64,000 bases of DNA from Colwellia chukchiensis (GTDB lineage: Bacteria; Pseudomonadota; Gammaproteobacteria; Enterobacterales; Alteromonadaceae), in NCBI RefSeq assembly GCF_002104455.1, contig NZ_NBOC01000018.1, forward strand, positions 1 to 64,000, given 5' to 3'. Shown piece after piece: positions 1-10,422 of the stretch (position 1 is its first letter; each line of letters opens with the position of its first letter). The notes under the pieces are model-generated. The model saw only the letters and a program-made list of their open reading frames with translations. It searched no databases and was not told where the DNA came from. The position numbers were made by a program, and so were the translations under genes.

Positions 1-60
1 CTTTACTGCTTCTTCTCTGAACTCATCAGTATATTTTCTAGGTTTTCTTCTTTGGGTCAT
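1..60 (-). CDS. IS3-family transposase OrfA, N-terminal fragment
   Basis: The first 20 codons of a minus-strand gene begin at the ATG at 58-60 and run off the window edge. The peptide starts MTQRRKPRKYTDEF and continues REEAVK, the classic start of the helix-turn-helix OrfA proteins of IS3-family elements (basic stretch, then Y-T/S-x-E-F-K/R-x-x-A-V). OrfA binds the IS ends and is normally joined to the DDE catalytic OrfB by a -1 frameshift. Only this stub is visible, so whether the element is intact cannot be told. Confidence 0.65.
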   Translation of the reverse strand, partial: MTQRRKPRKYTDEFREEAVK

Positions 61-113
61 TTTCACACCTTTGTTGCTGGGTTTATTATCCTTCACAAAA
101 GTGTGCGGTTCCA
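1..113 (-). mobile_element. End of an IS3-family insertion sequence (partial)
   Basis: The minus strand holds the start of an IS3-type OrfA, preceded by a short non-coding lead. The sequence TGGAACCGCACAC, read on the minus strand from position 113, begins with TG as IS3-family ends do and probably marks the outer IS boundary. Just beyond it, a reading frame with no start of its own begins. The rest of the element lies outside the window, so neither the other inverted repeat nor a target duplication can be checked. The family assignment rests on the transposase start; the exact boundary is inferred. Confidence 0.6.
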
Positions 114-269
114 TTTAATCAGATCAACACTGGAAATACTCTTCAAGAGGACATTACTGAATATGTAGGTCAATCAGTAAGAAACGACACAACATACGAA
201 ATTGGTCTTCCAGTTGTAATTAAAACAATTGAAGGTAATCAAATAACACTTAACTCCATTAAAGAATGA
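114..269 (+). pseudogene. 3' remnant of a gene truncated by the IS element
   Basis: An open frame of 51 sense codons plus a TGA stop runs from the presumed IS boundary to 269. It has no start codon or ribosome site of its own. The peptide ends in ...GLPVVIKTIEGNQITLNSIKE. It looks like the C-terminal end of a small protein whose front half was removed by the insertion. I do not recognise the family. The DNA is AT-rich compared with the neighbouring gcv genes, which hints at accessory origin. Confidence 0.45.
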
Positions 270-377
270 TACTTAAAGTTTGAAAAAGTATTGAAAATAT
301 CTCTAGTTAATTATCTTAACCATCTATTCCGTGAAGCTCTGTAAATATTTAAGTTACATAAGCCTTATAAAACCCCA

Positions 378-411
378 AAAAAATAGACAAACCGAAGTTT
401 GTCTATTTTTT
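378..411. terminator. Bidirectional rho-independent terminator
   Basis: A 15-bp perfect stem (arms 378-392 and 397-411) around a four-base CGAA loop has an A-run on one side and a T-run on the other, so it can act in both directions. It sits just past the gcvP stop codon at 452 and most likely ends the gcvTHP transcript. Confidence 0.85.
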
Positions 412-451
412 AATACATTGTCTGAATTTTAAATATTCAGGCACACAACCA

Positions 452-3358
452 CTAATCCTGATAAACAGAAAGCGGTGGGCAGCTACAAATTAAGTTACGG
501 TCGCCGTATACGTCATCAATACGGTTTACCGTTGGCCAGAATTTGTTTGCCGCTGCCGCTGGCACTGGGAATACAGCTTCTTGGATGCTGTATGCGCGAT
601 CCCAAGGTGCGGTTATGTCTGCCATAGTGTGTGGTGCGTTGTGCAATGGGTTGTCATCACTTGGCCATTCGCCAGACTCAACTTTACGCACTTCATCGCG
701 AATACTCACCATAGCTTCAATGAAGCGGTCAAGCTCAACTTTTGATTCAGACTCAGTTGGCTCTATCATGAAGGTACCCGCAACCGGGAACGACATAGTT
801 GGCGCGTGGAAGCCATAATCGTTCAAGCGCTTGGCTATATCAACTTCAGTAATGCCTGACGAGGCTTTTAGCGGTCGCAAGTCAACAATACATTCATGTG
901 CTACGCGGCCATTTTTACCGGCGTATAAAATGGGGTAGTGTTGGCTAAGCTTTTTCGCTAAGTAGTTGGCATTGGTAATGGCGTATTTACTGGCATCGGT
1001 TACCCCTTTTCTGCCCAGTAAGGCAATATAAAGGTATGAAATACATAAAATACCGGCGCTGCCATAAGGGGCAGCAGATACCGCACCGTTGCCTTGCGTG
1101 CTTTCGCTCACGTTGACTAAGGCATGATCGGGTAAAAATGGTGCTAAATGCGCTTTTACGCCGATAGGGCCCATACCCGGTCCACCACCACCGTGTGGTA
1201 TCGCAAAGGTTTTATGTAGGTTAAGGTGTGAAACGTCAGCACCAATATAGCCTGGTGAGGTTAAACCTACTTGCGCGTTCATGTTGGCACCGTCTAGGTA
1301 AACTTGACCACCATGCTGATGAATAATATTGCATATTTCTGCAATGGTAGTTTCGTAAACACCGTGTGTTGACGGGTATGTGATCATGATGCACGACAGG
1401 TTGTCGGCTAACTCACTTGCTTTGCTGCGCAAGTCGTCCATGTCAACGTTACCTTCTTTATCACAATCAACTACCACCACTTTCATGCCAACCATCATGG
1501 CTGAGGCTGGGTTTGTGCCGTGCGCTGAAGCTGGAATTAAGCAAATATTACGATGACCATCACCACGGCTTTCGTGGTATTTGTGAATGGCGATCAAGCC
1601 TGCGTATTCACCTTGTGCGCCTGAGTTAGGTTGCATAGAAATATTATCGTAACCGGTTAGCTCAATTAAGGCTTCACCTAACTCGTCGATCATTTGTTTG
1701 TAACCTTGGGCTTGGTCAACCGGAGCAAACGGATGCATGTTGGCAAACTCAGGCCATGATACTGGGATCATTTGCGCGGTTGCGTTGAGCTTCATGGTAC
1801 ATGAACCCAAAGAGATCATTGAGTGGTTTAATGCTAAATCTTTGTTTTCTAACTTTTTGATATAACGTAGCATCTCAGTTTCACTGTGATACGAGTTAAA
1901 TACTGGGTGCGTTAAAATGTCAGATTCGCGCACTAATGACGCTGGAATAGAGCTACTACCTAATACACGTAATTCCGCGTCAAGTAGTTCTATGTCTAGG
2001 TTGTGATCTTCACCAAATAAGATGTCAAATAAGGTGATAAGTTTAGCGCGGTTAGTGGTTTCGTCCACTGAGATGCTAATTTGATTTTCAACATCGGTAC
2101 GAAAGTTAACGCCTTTGGCTAATGCACGCGCAACAATTTCTGCTTTTTTCTCGCTAGAAAGATTAAAGGTTACTGTGTCAAAAAACTGTCCGTGTAACGG
2201 TGTTAAACCTTTAAAGTTAGCGGCATGAGCTAAAATGTCAGCAAAACGATGAATACGCTCAGCTATGACTTTTAAGCCTTTAGGGCCATGATAAACAGCG
2301 TAAAATGATGCCATATTGGCTAACAATACTTGTGCAGTACAAATGTTTGAGTTGGCTTTTTCGCGACGAATATGTTGCTCGCGTGTTTGCATAGCCATGC
2401 GCAGTGCTGGGTTATCACGGGTATCTTTTGAAACACCTATAATACGCCCTGGTAAAGAGCGCTTGTATTTTTCAGAGGTTGTGAAAAACGCGGCGTGTGG
2501 GCCACCGTAGCCCATAGGCACACCAAAACGCTGGCTTGAGCCAATAACGGCATCTGCGCCTAATTCACCCGGTGCTTTTAGTAACACTAAGCTCATGATG
2601 TCGGCGGCAACGGCAACTATGCCTTTTTTCTCATGCACTTTAGCAATTAAATGCTCAATATCGCGTACTTCACCTGTAGCGCTTGGGTATTGCAATAAGG
2701 CGCCAAATACATCGTGCTCTACCACGTCATCGGCTGGTGCGATCACAATGTCAAAACCGAACATTTCTGCGCGCTGCTTAACTACGTCAATGGTTTGTGG
2801 ATAAACATCACTTGAGATAAAAAATAAGTTTGATTTTTTATTTTTAGAAACGCGCTTTGCCAATGCCATGGCTTCTGCCGCCGCGGTACCTTCATCAAGT
2901 AATGACGCTGACGCTAGCTCTAAACCGGTAAGGTCGATACACATTTGTTGAAAGTTTAACAAGGCTTCTAATCGGCCTTGGGCAATTTCTGGTTGATAAG
3001 GGGTATACGCGGTGTACCAGCCGGGATTTTCTAGTACGTTACGCAAAATAACGTTCGGCGTTAAGGTGCCGTAATAGCCTAAACCAATATAGCTGTCGTT
3101 AACTTGGTTTAAACTGGCCACTGCGCGTAAGTCAGCTAAGGCTTGTACTTCGGTTTTGCTTTCTTCAATGGCCGGTAAGTTGGCTAAACGAATATCGCTT
3201 GGCACAATTTCATCAACTAAGGCGTCAACTGATTCAACACCAAGCTCTTGCAGCATGGCTTGCGTTTGTGCTTCATTTGGACCAATGTGACGACGAATAA
3301 AATCTTGTCTTTGCTCTAAATCAGCTAAAGATAAAGAGTCATTATATGGAGTAGTCAT
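452..3358 (-). CDS. gcvP: Glycine dehydrogenase (decarboxylating), glycine cleavage P protein
   Basis: A 968-residue PLP enzyme that decarboxylates glycine and passes the aminomethyl group to lipoyl-GcvH. It is a full-length single-chain P protein (E. coli about 957 residues). The N-terminal half opens with the FIRRHIGP motif, and the PLP lysine lies in HLNLHKTF near residue 715, followed by the glycine-rich [10 protein letters not shown] loop. It is the last gene of gcvT-gcvH-gcvP. A terminator-like hairpin stands between gcvH and gcvP, so P-protein output may be tuned separately from T and H. The terminator at 378-411 lies just downstream. Confidence 0.97.
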   Translation of the reverse strand: MTTPYNDSLSLADLEQRQDFIRRHIGPNEAQTQAMLQELGVESVDALVDEIVPSDIRLANLPAIEESKTEVQALADLRAVASLNQVNDSYIGLGYYGTLTPNVILRNVLENPGWYTAYTPYQPEIAQGRLEALLNFQQMCIDLTGLELASASLLDEGTAAAEAMALAKRVSKNKKSNLFFISSDVYPQTIDVVKQRAEMFGFDIVIAPADDVVEHDVFGALLQYPSATGEVRDIEHLIAKVHEKKGIVAVAADIMSLVLLKAPGELGADAVIGSSQRFGVPMGYGGPHAAFFTTSEKYKRSLPGRIIGVSKDTRDNPALRMAMQTREQHIRREKANSNICTAQVLLANMASFYAVYHGPKGLKVIAERIHRFADILAHAANFKGLTPLHGQFFDTVTFNLSSEKKAEIVARALAKGVNFRTDVENQISISVDETTNRAKLITLFDILFGEDHNLDIELLDAELRVLGSSSIPASLVRESDILTHPVFNSYHSETEMLRYIKKLENKDLALNHSMISLGSCTMKLNATAQMIPVSWPEFANMHPFAPVDQAQGYKQMIDELGEALIELTGYDNISMQPNSGAQGEYAGLIAIHKYHESRGDGHRNICLIPASAHGTNPASAMMVGMKVVVVDCDKEGNVDMDDLRSKASELADNLSCIMITYPSTHGVYETTIAEICNIIHQHGGQVYLDGANMNAQVGLTSPGYIGADVSHLNLHKTFAIPHGGGGPGMGPIGVKAHLAPFLPDHALVNVSESTQGNGAVSAAPYGSAGILCISYLYIALLGRKGVTDASKYAITNANYLAKKLSQHYPILYAGKNGRVAHECIVDLRPLKASSGITEVDIAKRLNDYGFHAPTMSFPVAGTFMIEPTESESKVELDRFIEAMVSIRDEVRKVESGEWPSDDNPLHNAPHTMADITAPWDRAYSIQEAVFPVPAAAANKFWPTVNRIDDVYGDRNLICSCPPLSVYQD

Positions 3359-3396
3359 AAAACAGCTTCACTATAAAGTAGGTTGTATTTAAAAAA

Positions 3397-3429
3397 TAAA
3401 GCCTCAAACTGTCATGAGTTTAAGGCTTA
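3397..3429 (-). terminator. Possible internal terminator/attenuator between gcvH and gcvP
   Basis: On the minus strand, AAGCCT-T-AAACT pairs across a five-base loop with AGTTT-G-AGGCTT, with one mismatch, and is followed by a T-rich run (TTTATTTTTT) at about 3400-3386. This is the shape of a rho-independent terminator reading in the operon's direction, placed inside the gcv operon. It could lower gcvP expression relative to gcvTH. This is read from sequence only; strength is unknown. Confidence 0.5.
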
Positions 3430-3552
3430 AAAGGTTTTAGCTAGGTCAAGCTTGCGCTAGCAAAGTTGTTAAGCACAGTGCCATTACCTTTGATAAATAA
3501 GTAAAGGCCGCCCGCATAACCGAGTAAACTAGGCTTTATTGACAGGCTAAAA

Positions 3553-3942
3553 CTAGTCTTCGTCAATCGAGTTGGCGTAGCCTTCAGCGTCTAGCAAGCT
3601 TTCTAACTCACCTTCGTCTTCAATTTTTAACTTGAATAACCAACCGTCACCAAATGCGTCTGAGTTAACTAACTCAGGTGTGTCTTCAAGCTCTTCATTT
3701 ATTTCAACCACTTCGCCAGTTACTGGCGCGTAGATGTCTGATGCTGCTTTTACTGATTCAGCTACGGCAACGTCGTCACCTGTACTTACCGCGTCACCCA
3801 CTTCTGGTAGCTCAACAAATACCATGTCACCTAATAGGTTTTGTGCATGCTCGGTAATACCAACGGTAACAACACCGTTACCTTCGTTACGTACCCATTC
3901 ATGAGATGTTGCATATTTTAATTCTGAAGGAATATTGCTCAT
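3553..3942 (-). CDS. gcvH: Glycine cleavage system H protein
   Basis: A 129-residue lipoyl carrier protein that shuttles the aminomethyl group from the P to the T protein. The lipoylation lysine is K65 in AESVKAASD, the same position as in E. coli GcvH, and the length matches the family. The upstream sequence (minus strand) gives a plausible AGGAACA ribosome site before the ATG. It lies 154 bp downstream of gcvT and 194 bp upstream of gcvP, rather wide spacing for one operon. Confidence 0.97.
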   Translation of the reverse strand: MSNIPSELKYATSHEWVRNEGNGVVTVGITEHAQNLLGDMVFVELPEVGDAVSTGDDVAVAESVKAASDIYAPVTGEVVEINEELEDTPELVNSDAFGDGWLFKLKIEDEGELESLLDAEGYANSIDED

Positions 3943-4096
3943 TTTATTGTTCCTGATCTTAAATTTAAAATTTTGTTGTAAGCTACTTTAGTACAAGATA
4001 TGACTTGCGCCAGTTAGCTGATACTATAGCTTAATTTTTCAGCATTTTTAAACTCGTTTATCTGCGCTTAAAAACACTGGGTTGATATAAAGGTTG

Positions 4097-5185
4097 TTAA
4101 AAAATCTTTTTACCGTTGCGCACGAAACCAGGCTTAACCACTTGTACTTTCACTAGCTTTTTACGCATTTCAACTTCAATGGTACTACCAACTGCCACGC
4201 TGCGCGGTACCCGTGCTAAGGCAATACTGTGACCTAATGTTGGCGAGAACGTACCTGAAGTAATAATGCCTTCACCGTCAGCGCTGATCACCTTAAGGCC
4301 AGCGCGTAATACGCCTTTTTCTTCGAGCACTAAACCTACCAGTTTAGGTTGATCGCCAGCGGCGCGTTGTGCGGCTAATGTTTGTCGGCCAATAAAGTTA
4401 CGATCTTCTGGCTCCCAGCTAATGGTCCAAGCCATGTTTGCCGCTAACGGTGATACGCTTTCGTCCATGTCTAAACCATACAAGTTCATGCCGGCTTCTA
4501 AACGTAAAGTGTCTCGGGCACCTAAACCACAAGGTTTTACACCCACATCAAGCAATTGTTGCCACAACTCTGCCGCTTGTTCGGCCGGTAAAGCAATTTC
4601 GTAACCGTCTTCACCGGTATAACCTGTGGTGGCAATAAATAAGTCGTCGGCTTGGACCGCAAAAAATGGTTTCATGCCTTCAATAGCGGCATTTTGTTCA
4701 GCGGTTAACAACGTAGCCACTTTGGCTTTTGCTTGTGGGCCTTGTATGGCGATCATGGCAAATTCTGGGCGCTCAGTGATGGTCACCGTATAGTTTGCCG
4801 CTTGTGCATTTATCCACGCTAAATCTTTTTCACGGGTTGCTGAGTTTACCACTAGGCGATATGCAGTGTCTGAGAAGAAATACACGATCAAGTCATCAAT
4901 AATACCGCCTTGCTCGTTACACATGCCGGTATAAAGTGCTTTACCTGCAACATCAAGCTTGTTGACATCGTTGGTCACTAAGCGCTGTAAAAATGCTTTC
5001 GCGTCTGCACCGTTAATATCAACAATGGTCATGTGTGAAACATCAAACATACCAGCGTCGGTGCGCACCGCGTGATGCTCTTCAATTTGCGAGCCGTAGT
5101 TGATCGGCATGTCCCAGCCGTAAAAATCAACCATTTTTGCGCCCGCTTCGATATGCTTGGCATGTAATACTGTTTTATTTGTCAT
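4097..5185 (-). CDS. gcvT: Aminomethyltransferase, glycine cleavage T protein
   Basis: Transfers the methylene group from aminomethyl-lipoyl-GcvH to tetrahydrofolate, releasing ammonia. Family hallmarks include [16 protein letters not shown] near the N-terminus, the [16 protein letters not shown] block, and GYTGEDGYE in the folate-binding region. I chose the ATG at 5185 (362 residues, MTNKTVLH), which fits the 364-residue E. coli protein; a GTG at 5197 would add four residues. It is the first gene of gcvTHP. No glycine riboswitch motif is visible upstream; a sigma-70-type promoter is. Confidence 0.95.
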   Translation of the reverse strand: MTNKTVLHAKHIEAGAKMVDFYGWDMPINYGSQIEEHHAVRTDAGMFDVSHMTIVDINGADAKAFLQRLVTNDVNKLDVAGKALYTGMCNEQGGIIDDLIVYFFSDTAYRLVVNSATREKDLAWINAQAANYTVTITERPEFAMIAIQGPQAKAKVATLLTAEQNAAIEGMKPFFAVQADDLFIATTGYTGEDGYEIALPAEQAAELWQQLLDVGVKPCGLGARDTLRLEAGMNLYGLDMDESVSPLAANMAWTISWEPEDRNFIGRQTLAAQRAAGDQPKLVGLVLEEKGVLRAGLKVISADGEGIITSGTFSPTLGHSIALARVPRSVAVGSTIEVEMRKKLVKVQVVKPGFVRNGKKIF

Positions 5186-5197
5186 CGTAGGTTTCAC

Positions 5198-5547
5198 TCA
5201 CGTTAGTTGCTTTATCTTGATTTTTCAGTGCCTAAACGCCGCACGTTTACTAAACCTAGATTAAAGCCGGAAGATTTACAAAAAGTGGCCAAGATTATAG
5301 CCCTGAGTTACTGTTGATTCAACAAATAAGAACGTGATATTAAAATATAAAACCATGAATTTAAATCATTCGAAATTAAATTTTCAAAACCACCATGTTT
5401 AAAAATTTAATTCATTGACCGCATAAATATTCAGCCAAGCGCAAACTTAAATTTTATCGCCGCTGCTAACAATTTTTTTTAACACTAAAACTCTCGCCAA
5501 TCACTTGCTATTACTTGACTACTTGGTCAATTAAAATCTAGGTATGA
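5198..5547. other. Intergenic region between ubiI and gcvT
   Basis: About 350 bp with no credible gene. It holds the predicted gcvT promoter (5294-5322) and a leader of about 100 nt. I looked for the conserved cores of a glycine riboswitch and did not find them. The stretch 5330-5500 is very AT-rich. No clear terminator for the ubi operon is visible. Confidence 0.6.
5294..5322 (-). promoter_or_regulatory. Predicted sigma-70 promoter of gcvTHP
   Basis: On the minus strand a perfect TATAAT (5294-5299) lies 17 bp downstream of TTGAAT (5317-5322, four of six matches to TTGACA). The implied start near 5287 leaves a leader of about 100 nt before the gcvT ATG. No start site has been mapped. Confidence 0.55.
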
Positions 5548-6846
5548 TCACAACTTTGGCGTTTGCTGCGCAATGGGCGTCTGGGCAAGTTGAGGTAGCT
5601 CGCCTTTGTGGCCTAAAGCTTGGTTGATCAGCAACGATTTAGCAGGTTTAGTGTGGTTAAGTAACGACATGGCCGCACCGCGTAGTAACTTAAAGGCGCT
5701 TTGCTGCGGGCTAAAGGCTTGTTTAATACCTTCCATAGCCGCAATCATGGTCATGGCTTCACTTTTACGCCACCGAGCAAATTGCTGTAGTGCTTTTTCG
5801 CTGTACCAAGCGTTGTCATCAATAGCGCCATTAGCTTGTGCGCTCGAAAATTGCTCACTTAAGGTTTGTGCTAATGCGGCGGCATCGAGCAGCCCTAAAT
5901 TTACTCCCTGACCCGCTAACGGGTGAATAGTATGAGCAGCATCACCAATTAATGCCATGCGTCCTTGCACAAATTCTTGGGCAAAACGCATGGTTAACGG
6001 GTAGCTAAAACGCTCGCTTGCTAATGTTATAGCGCCCAGTTTACCGTCACTGGCGGCGGTGAGTTCTTTGGCAAATTCGGTTGCCGATAAAGCCATCAAC
6101 CGATTGGCATCTTCAGGGCTAGTTGACCAAACAATAGAGCATAAATCAGCTTGATATAGCGGTAATAGTGCAAGTGGTCCGGTTGCTAGAAACACTTGCC
6201 AAGCCGTATTTTGGTGACCTTGTTGGCATTGCACTGTCGCCACTATGGCGTGGTGATCATAATCTCTAAATGTTAACGGCACTTGCAGGTGTTGACGAAG
6301 CCAAGAATTTGCACCGTCTGCCCCCACCACCAGTTTGGCGATAATAGGCATGGCGGGTTTGCTGGTAGTGCCATCATGTTCAAAGCTGGCAAAAACTTCG
6401 TTTTCACTGGCACTAACTTGCTGTAACTTATGTTCGGTAAAAAATACTATGCCACTATCTTGTTCGGCTTTATGCCATAAGGCATTGCGCACCACTTTAT
6501 TTTCAATAATAAAACCCAGTTGCTCCGGCGCATGACTGGCATGACGTTGATGAACATCTTCTACTGAAAAGTCCAGTTGACCATAACCGGCTTTGTCCCA
6601 AACATGCATGTCATGATAAGGCTGCGCGCGCATGGCTAAAATGTCTTGCCAAACGCCAAGCTGAGTAAATATTTGCTCGCTAGTGGCGTTTATGGCACTT
6701 ACCCGCACCTCTGGCTCGTCAGATAACGATGTAACGGCCATATTATCGACAATGGCAATGGTTAGCTCGCTTTGCTGACGAAGTGCCAATGCCAGCGTTA
6801 AGCCCACCGTGCCAGCACCGACAATTAATAGATCAAATTTTTGCAT
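5548..6846 (-). CDS. ubiI: Ubiquinone biosynthesis C5-hydroxylase, FAD monooxygenase
   Basis: A 432-residue class A flavin monooxygenase of the UbiH/UbiF/UbiI family. It has the N-terminal FAD-binding GAGTVG at residues 10-15, the DGANSWLR (DG) motif mid-protein, and GDAAHTIHPLAGQGVNLG near residue 300. In E. coli UbiI adds the C5 hydroxyl group of the ubiquinone ring. The position after pepP-ubiH and before gcvT is the same as for E. coli ubiI (visC), which supports this paralogue. The C-terminus is about 30 residues longer than in E. coli (ends AQTPIAQQTPKL). Confidence 0.92.
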   Translation of the reverse strand: MQKFDLLIVGAGTVGLTLALALRQQSELTIAIVDNMAVTSLSDEPEVRVSAINATSEQIFTQLGVWQDILAMRAQPYHDMHVWDKAGYGQLDFSVEDVHQRHASHAPEQLGFIIENKVVRNALWHKAEQDSGIVFFTEHKLQQVSASENEVFASFEHDGTTSKPAMPIIAKLVVGADGANSWLRQHLQVPLTFRDYDHHAIVATVQCQQGHQNTAWQVFLATGPLALLPLYQADLCSIVWSTSPEDANRLMALSATEFAKELTAASDGKLGAITLASERFSYPLTMRFAQEFVQGRMALIGDAAHTIHPLAGQGVNLGLLDAAALAQTLSEQFSSAQANGAIDDNAWYSEKALQQFARWRKSEAMTMIAAMEGIKQAFSPQQSAFKLLRGAAMSLLNHTKPAKSLLINQALGHKGELPQLAQTPIAQQTPKL

Positions 6847-6951
6847 TATCTTTCACATTTATTATTAATGTTAATCGCAAGCCTTGGTGATACTTGCAAC
6901 TTAGCATTATTGAAAACAGATAGCTTAAAGCTAAGCGCTTAAAACTGCCCA

Positions 6952-8223
6952 CTAATAACCCATGGTTTTCTTAACCAGCGCATTTTTTAGCACAGGTAAG
7001 TAGTTTAAAACTTTTAAGCCAATATTTCGCCCCACCACTAAGGGCGGCAGCTGATTTGAAAACAAGGTCACTAGCGAGTCGGTTAAGGTGATCACTTGTT
7101 GCTGATCTTGCTGACGCTGCTGAGCATAGTGCATTAAATGTTTGAATGCACCAATGTCTTGCTGTTGCACAAGCGCCTGTTTTATTAGCGCTGTCATGGC
7201 GCTAACATCGCGCAATCCTAGGTTAAAACCTTGCCCAGCAATCGGGTGAATGGTATGAGAGGCATTACCAATTAAGGCCATTCGATGAAACACTTGCTCA
7301 TGCGCTTGCACTAATTTAAGTGGATACACCACGCGTTGACCAACATGCTTGATATTACCCAGCCAGTAACCAAACGCTTGGCTAAGTTGCTGAGCAAAGT
7401 CATGATCATTAAGTTGCTGCATTTGCTCGGCTTGAGTTGGCGTTAAGGTCCACACTAATGAGCAATGCCCTGCCCCTTGCGGCACTTTTTGTTTTTGCCC
7501 AGCGCTACTTACCGCCGGCAGTGGCAACATGGCAATGGGGCCGGTATCGGTAAAGCGTTCATAGGCAATATTGCCATGGTGCTTTTCGGTAACCACGTTA
7601 GCAATTAATGCCGATTGTTGATAGTCACGGCTGCTGGTGGCAATGTTAGCGAACTTTCGACACACAGATTGTGCGCCATCACAGGCCAATAATAGTGCTG
7701 CCGATAATTGCTGGCCTGAAGTTAACCTGATGTTAACTTGCTCGCTTTGCCACTGAATATCAGCAATGGTGTCTGGGCTAAACCAACTAATATTTTGTTT
7801 TGCTGCGAGCGCGGTTAACATGGCGGCACCAATACCCGACATTTGCGCGACATAGCCAAGCGCCTCAACCTGATGCTGCTTGGCATATAATCGGGCTTTG
7901 CCGTAATGACCCCGATCGGAAATATGAATGTTGTTGATCGGCTCAGCGTAGTCCGCTAAATATTGCCACGCCCCTACCTCAGCTAAATAGGCAGCACTGC
8001 CATGAGACAAGGCTAGCACACGCTCATCAAAACTGCCTGACGACTCACTAAGCACAGGGTTAGCTTCTATGATGGCAATATTTAAGGAAGTGTTTTGCGG
8101 GTTCACTAAGTTTGCCAAACTCAGCGCCATTAACGCGCCTGATAAGCCGCCACCAGAAATAATGACATCAAAATGCCTAGCGCCTGTGTCACGCGGTGTT
8201 GCATGTTTTGTGCTATTCGTCAT
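6952..8223 (-). CDS. ubiH: 2-octaprenyl-6-methoxyphenol hydroxylase
   Basis: A 423-residue FAD monooxygenase paralogous to the next gene. It carries GGGLSGAL for the FAD dinucleotide, DGAQSVCR, and GNASHTIHPIAGQGFNLGLRD, where GN replaces the usual GD exactly as in E. coli UbiH. It hydroxylates C1 of the ubiquinone precursor ring. It lies between pepP and ubiI on the same strand with gaps of about 105 and 207 bp, giving the classical ygfB-pepP-ubiH-ubiI order. Confidence 0.93.
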   Translation of the reverse strand: MTNSTKHATPRDTGARHFDVIISGGGLSGALMALSLANLVNPQNTSLNIAIIEANPVLSESSGSFDERVLALSHGSAAYLAEVGAWQYLADYAEPINNIHISDRGHYGKARLYAKQHQVEALGYVAQMSGIGAAMLTALAAKQNISWFSPDTIADIQWQSEQVNIRLTSGQQLSAALLLACDGAQSVCRKFANIATSSRDYQQSALIANVVTEKHHGNIAYERFTDTGPIAMLPLPAVSSAGQKQKVPQGAGHCSLVWTLTPTQAEQMQQLNDHDFAQQLSQAFGYWLGNIKHVGQRVVYPLKLVQAHEQVFHRMALIGNASHTIHPIAGQGFNLGLRDVSAMTALIKQALVQQQDIGAFKHLMHYAQQRQQDQQQVITLTDSLVTLFSNQLPPLVVGRNIGLKVLNYLPVLKNALVKKTMGY

Positions 8224-8430
8224 GTTTAACCTTAGTTACTCGCCGTTATGCCACTTCGCTACTTAGCTATTTATGTCGCTTTATTTTTAAACGCGCTTGG
8301 TTAGCTGGTTGCTAAAGTGGCTTGGGGCACATTAGCAAAAGCTTATCTTGTTATTACCGCGTGCACTTTGTTTTTAATCAAGTATTAACTTTGCTGCCTA
8401 TGCATGTTGTCTGTGCCAACTGGCTAGCGT

Positions 8431-9771
8431 TTAGCGCGCCATTAAGGCTTCAATTTCATTGATGGTTTTTGGCGCATTGACGGTGAGATTTTCATAGCCG
8501 TTAGCGGTGATCAAAATATTGTCTTCGATACGCACGCCAATACCGCGCCACTTTTCATCAACACTAGTATCACTTTTAGCAATGTAAATACCTGGCTCGA
8601 TAGTCAATACCATACCGGGGGCAAAAGCCCGCATTTGCTGGCGACTTTCATTAACCTGATAATCACCAACATCATGCACATCAAGCCCTAACCAATGCCC
8701 TAAGCCATGAATAAAGTATTTTTTGCAGGCATTTTGCGCCACTAACTCGTTTAAATCGCCGTTCAGTATGCCTAGCTCGTACAAACCACGGGTCAAAAAC
8801 TCACCAACGATGCAGTTCAGCTCAGCAAACGTTTGTCCTGGCATGGTGGCAGCTATGGCCAAGTTTTGACTATCGAGCACCAGTTGATAAATAGCCGCTT
8901 GCGGCTCGCTAAACTTACCGTTGATTGGGAACGTGCGCGTAATATCGGCAGCATAACCGGCAAGCTCGCCGCCGGCATCAATAAGCAGTAGCTCACCATC
9001 ATTTAACACGTCGTCATTGTCGGTATAATGCAAAATATTGGCGTTGTCGCCACCGGCGACAATAGAGCCATAAGCAGCTTGTCTGGCGCCATTGATGGCA
9101 AACTCGTGTAACAGCTCAGCTTCAATTTGATATTCAAACTTACCTGCTTGGCATTGCTGCATTGCGCGCTGATGTGCAGCGCCGCTAATGATATTCACTT
9201 TGCGTATAATATCGAGTTCGGCTGCTGATTTATGCAAACGCATTTCGTTAAGCAGGTCACTACAATCAATTAAGCTGCTTGGCGCTTTAACACCAGTGCG
9301 GGCCGACTTTCTAATTTCAGCTAACCAATTTAGTACTCGTTGTTGAAAGTCATTAGCCGTGGGTTGAGCAATTAAAACCGCACTTTTATTCGCTAATAAC
9401 GCGACTAGCTGTTGGTCAATGTCCGCTAAGCTATAACAATCGTCAAACTTATACTCAGTTACCGCGCGTTGTTGGCCTATGCGTCGCCCATGCCAAACTT
9501 CTTGTAGTTGATCTTTTTCGCGGGAAAATAAAATACTGCGTGCTGCTGCGCTGTCATCGGTTTTTACTAACGCAAGTATTGCATCGGGCTCATTAAAACC
9601 CGTTAAATAATAAAATTGTTTGTTTTGACAAAACGGATATTCGGTGTCGTTACTGCGCGTAACTTCATTACCAGCAGCAATGAGCGCTATACTATTATTT
9701 GGCATTTGCCCAATAAAGTGTGCGCGACGCTGACAAAACTCAGCAACAGGTAATAAGGTATTTTTTAACAT
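8431..9771 (-). CDS. pepP: Xaa-Pro aminopeptidase II
   Basis: A 446-residue M24-family metallopeptidase that removes the N-terminal residue before a proline. Metal ligands are visible in order: DAGGELAGYAADITRTFP (two Asp), HGLGHWLGLDVHD (His), EPGIYI (Glu) and GIGVRIEDN (Glu). The N-terminal half is the creatinase-like domain beginning with the AEFCQRR motif typical of PepP. Length matches E. coli PepP (441). It is the second gene of the ygfB-pepP-ubiH-ubiI group. Confidence 0.95.
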   Translation of the reverse strand: MLKNTLLPVAEFCQRRAHFIGQMPNNSIALIAAGNEVTRSNDTEYPFCQNKQFYYLTGFNEPDAILALVKTDDSAAARSILFSREKDQLQEVWHGRRIGQQRAVTEYKFDDCYSLADIDQQLVALLANKSAVLIAQPTANDFQQRVLNWLAEIRKSARTGVKAPSSLIDCSDLLNEMRLHKSAAELDIIRKVNIISGAAHQRAMQQCQAGKFEYQIEAELLHEFAINGARQAAYGSIVAGGDNANILHYTDNDDVLNDGELLLIDAGGELAGYAADITRTFPINGKFSEPQAAIYQLVLDSQNLAIAATMPGQTFAELNCIVGEFLTRGLYELGILNGDLNELVAQNACKKYFIHGLGHWLGLDVHDVGDYQVNESRQQMRAFAPGMVLTIEPGIYIAKSDTSVDEKWRGIGVRIEDNILITANGYENLTVNAPKTINEIEALMAR

Positions 9772-9852
9772 TGTTAGCCGCTTATATTTTAATGGTAAAG
9801 GAATATATGAGGGTGTAGCGAAAAGCTTGATACTTTAGGCTAATGCCCCTTG

Positions 9853-10422
9853 TTAATGTAGGGTTGCCTCACCGTCTTGTGGTTTTGGTGGCGTACCTAA
9901 CTCGGTAAAACACAGTAATGCGGAAATGCGCACGTATTCGGCAATTTCAAAGTAGGCTTGCTCTGTGTCTTCGCTTTCATCCATATCATCAGATAAATTG
10001 GCGATTTCGCCAAAGTCTGCCAACACCTCTTTAACGTCATCGGAAAAAGCCGTGTTTTTTGTTTGTTGTAAACCAAAACCTAAATTAAAGCCTTGCACCC
10101 ATTTACCTAACGCATGGGCACGTTCAACTATGCTATCGTCGTCATCAGGGAGTAATAATTGAAAGCTATAGGACTCATCAAGAATTTGCTGCCAAATATC
10201 ACTGTACGCGTCTTTGACAATACTTTTTACCGCCACCGGTAACCCTTCAGCATTGTTTAATAGGTCGTTGATCATGGCGAGGTAATCGCTACTTTCAAAC
10301 TCAAAACCAGCCGCAATTAAGCCGGTCAATACGCCGTGAATTTCAGCGGCATGTGCCTCAACCCCTGCACTGGTTAAAATTGCTTGTACTGAGGGAAAGT
10401 CTAAGGTGTTGCTGTCAGCCAT
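9853..10422 (-). CDS. ygfB: YgfB family (UPF0149) protein
   Basis: A conserved acidic protein of unknown biochemical role that regularly precedes pepP-ubiH. From the ATG at 10422 it is 189 residues (MADSNTLDFPSVQ), matching the family length of about 190. A longer frame from 10521 would add 33 residues with no family match, so I reject that start. Family features include the ANLSDDMDESEDTEQAYFEIAEYVR block close to the C-terminus. It is divergent from zapA, as in E. coli. Confidence 0.9.
   Translation of the reverse strand: MADSNTLDFPSVQAILTSAGVEAHAAEIHGVLTGLIAAGFEFESSDYLAMINDLLNNAEGLPVAVKSIVKDAYSDIWQQILDESYSFQLLLPDDDDSIVERAHALGKWVQGFNLGFGLQQTKNTAFSDDVKEVLADFGEIANLSDDMDESEDTEQAYFEIAEYVRISALLCFTELGTPPKPQDGEATLH

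Noticed and set aside
5198-5340. Glycine riboswitch before gcvT
   Set aside because: The conserved aptamer core sequences were not found in the leader.
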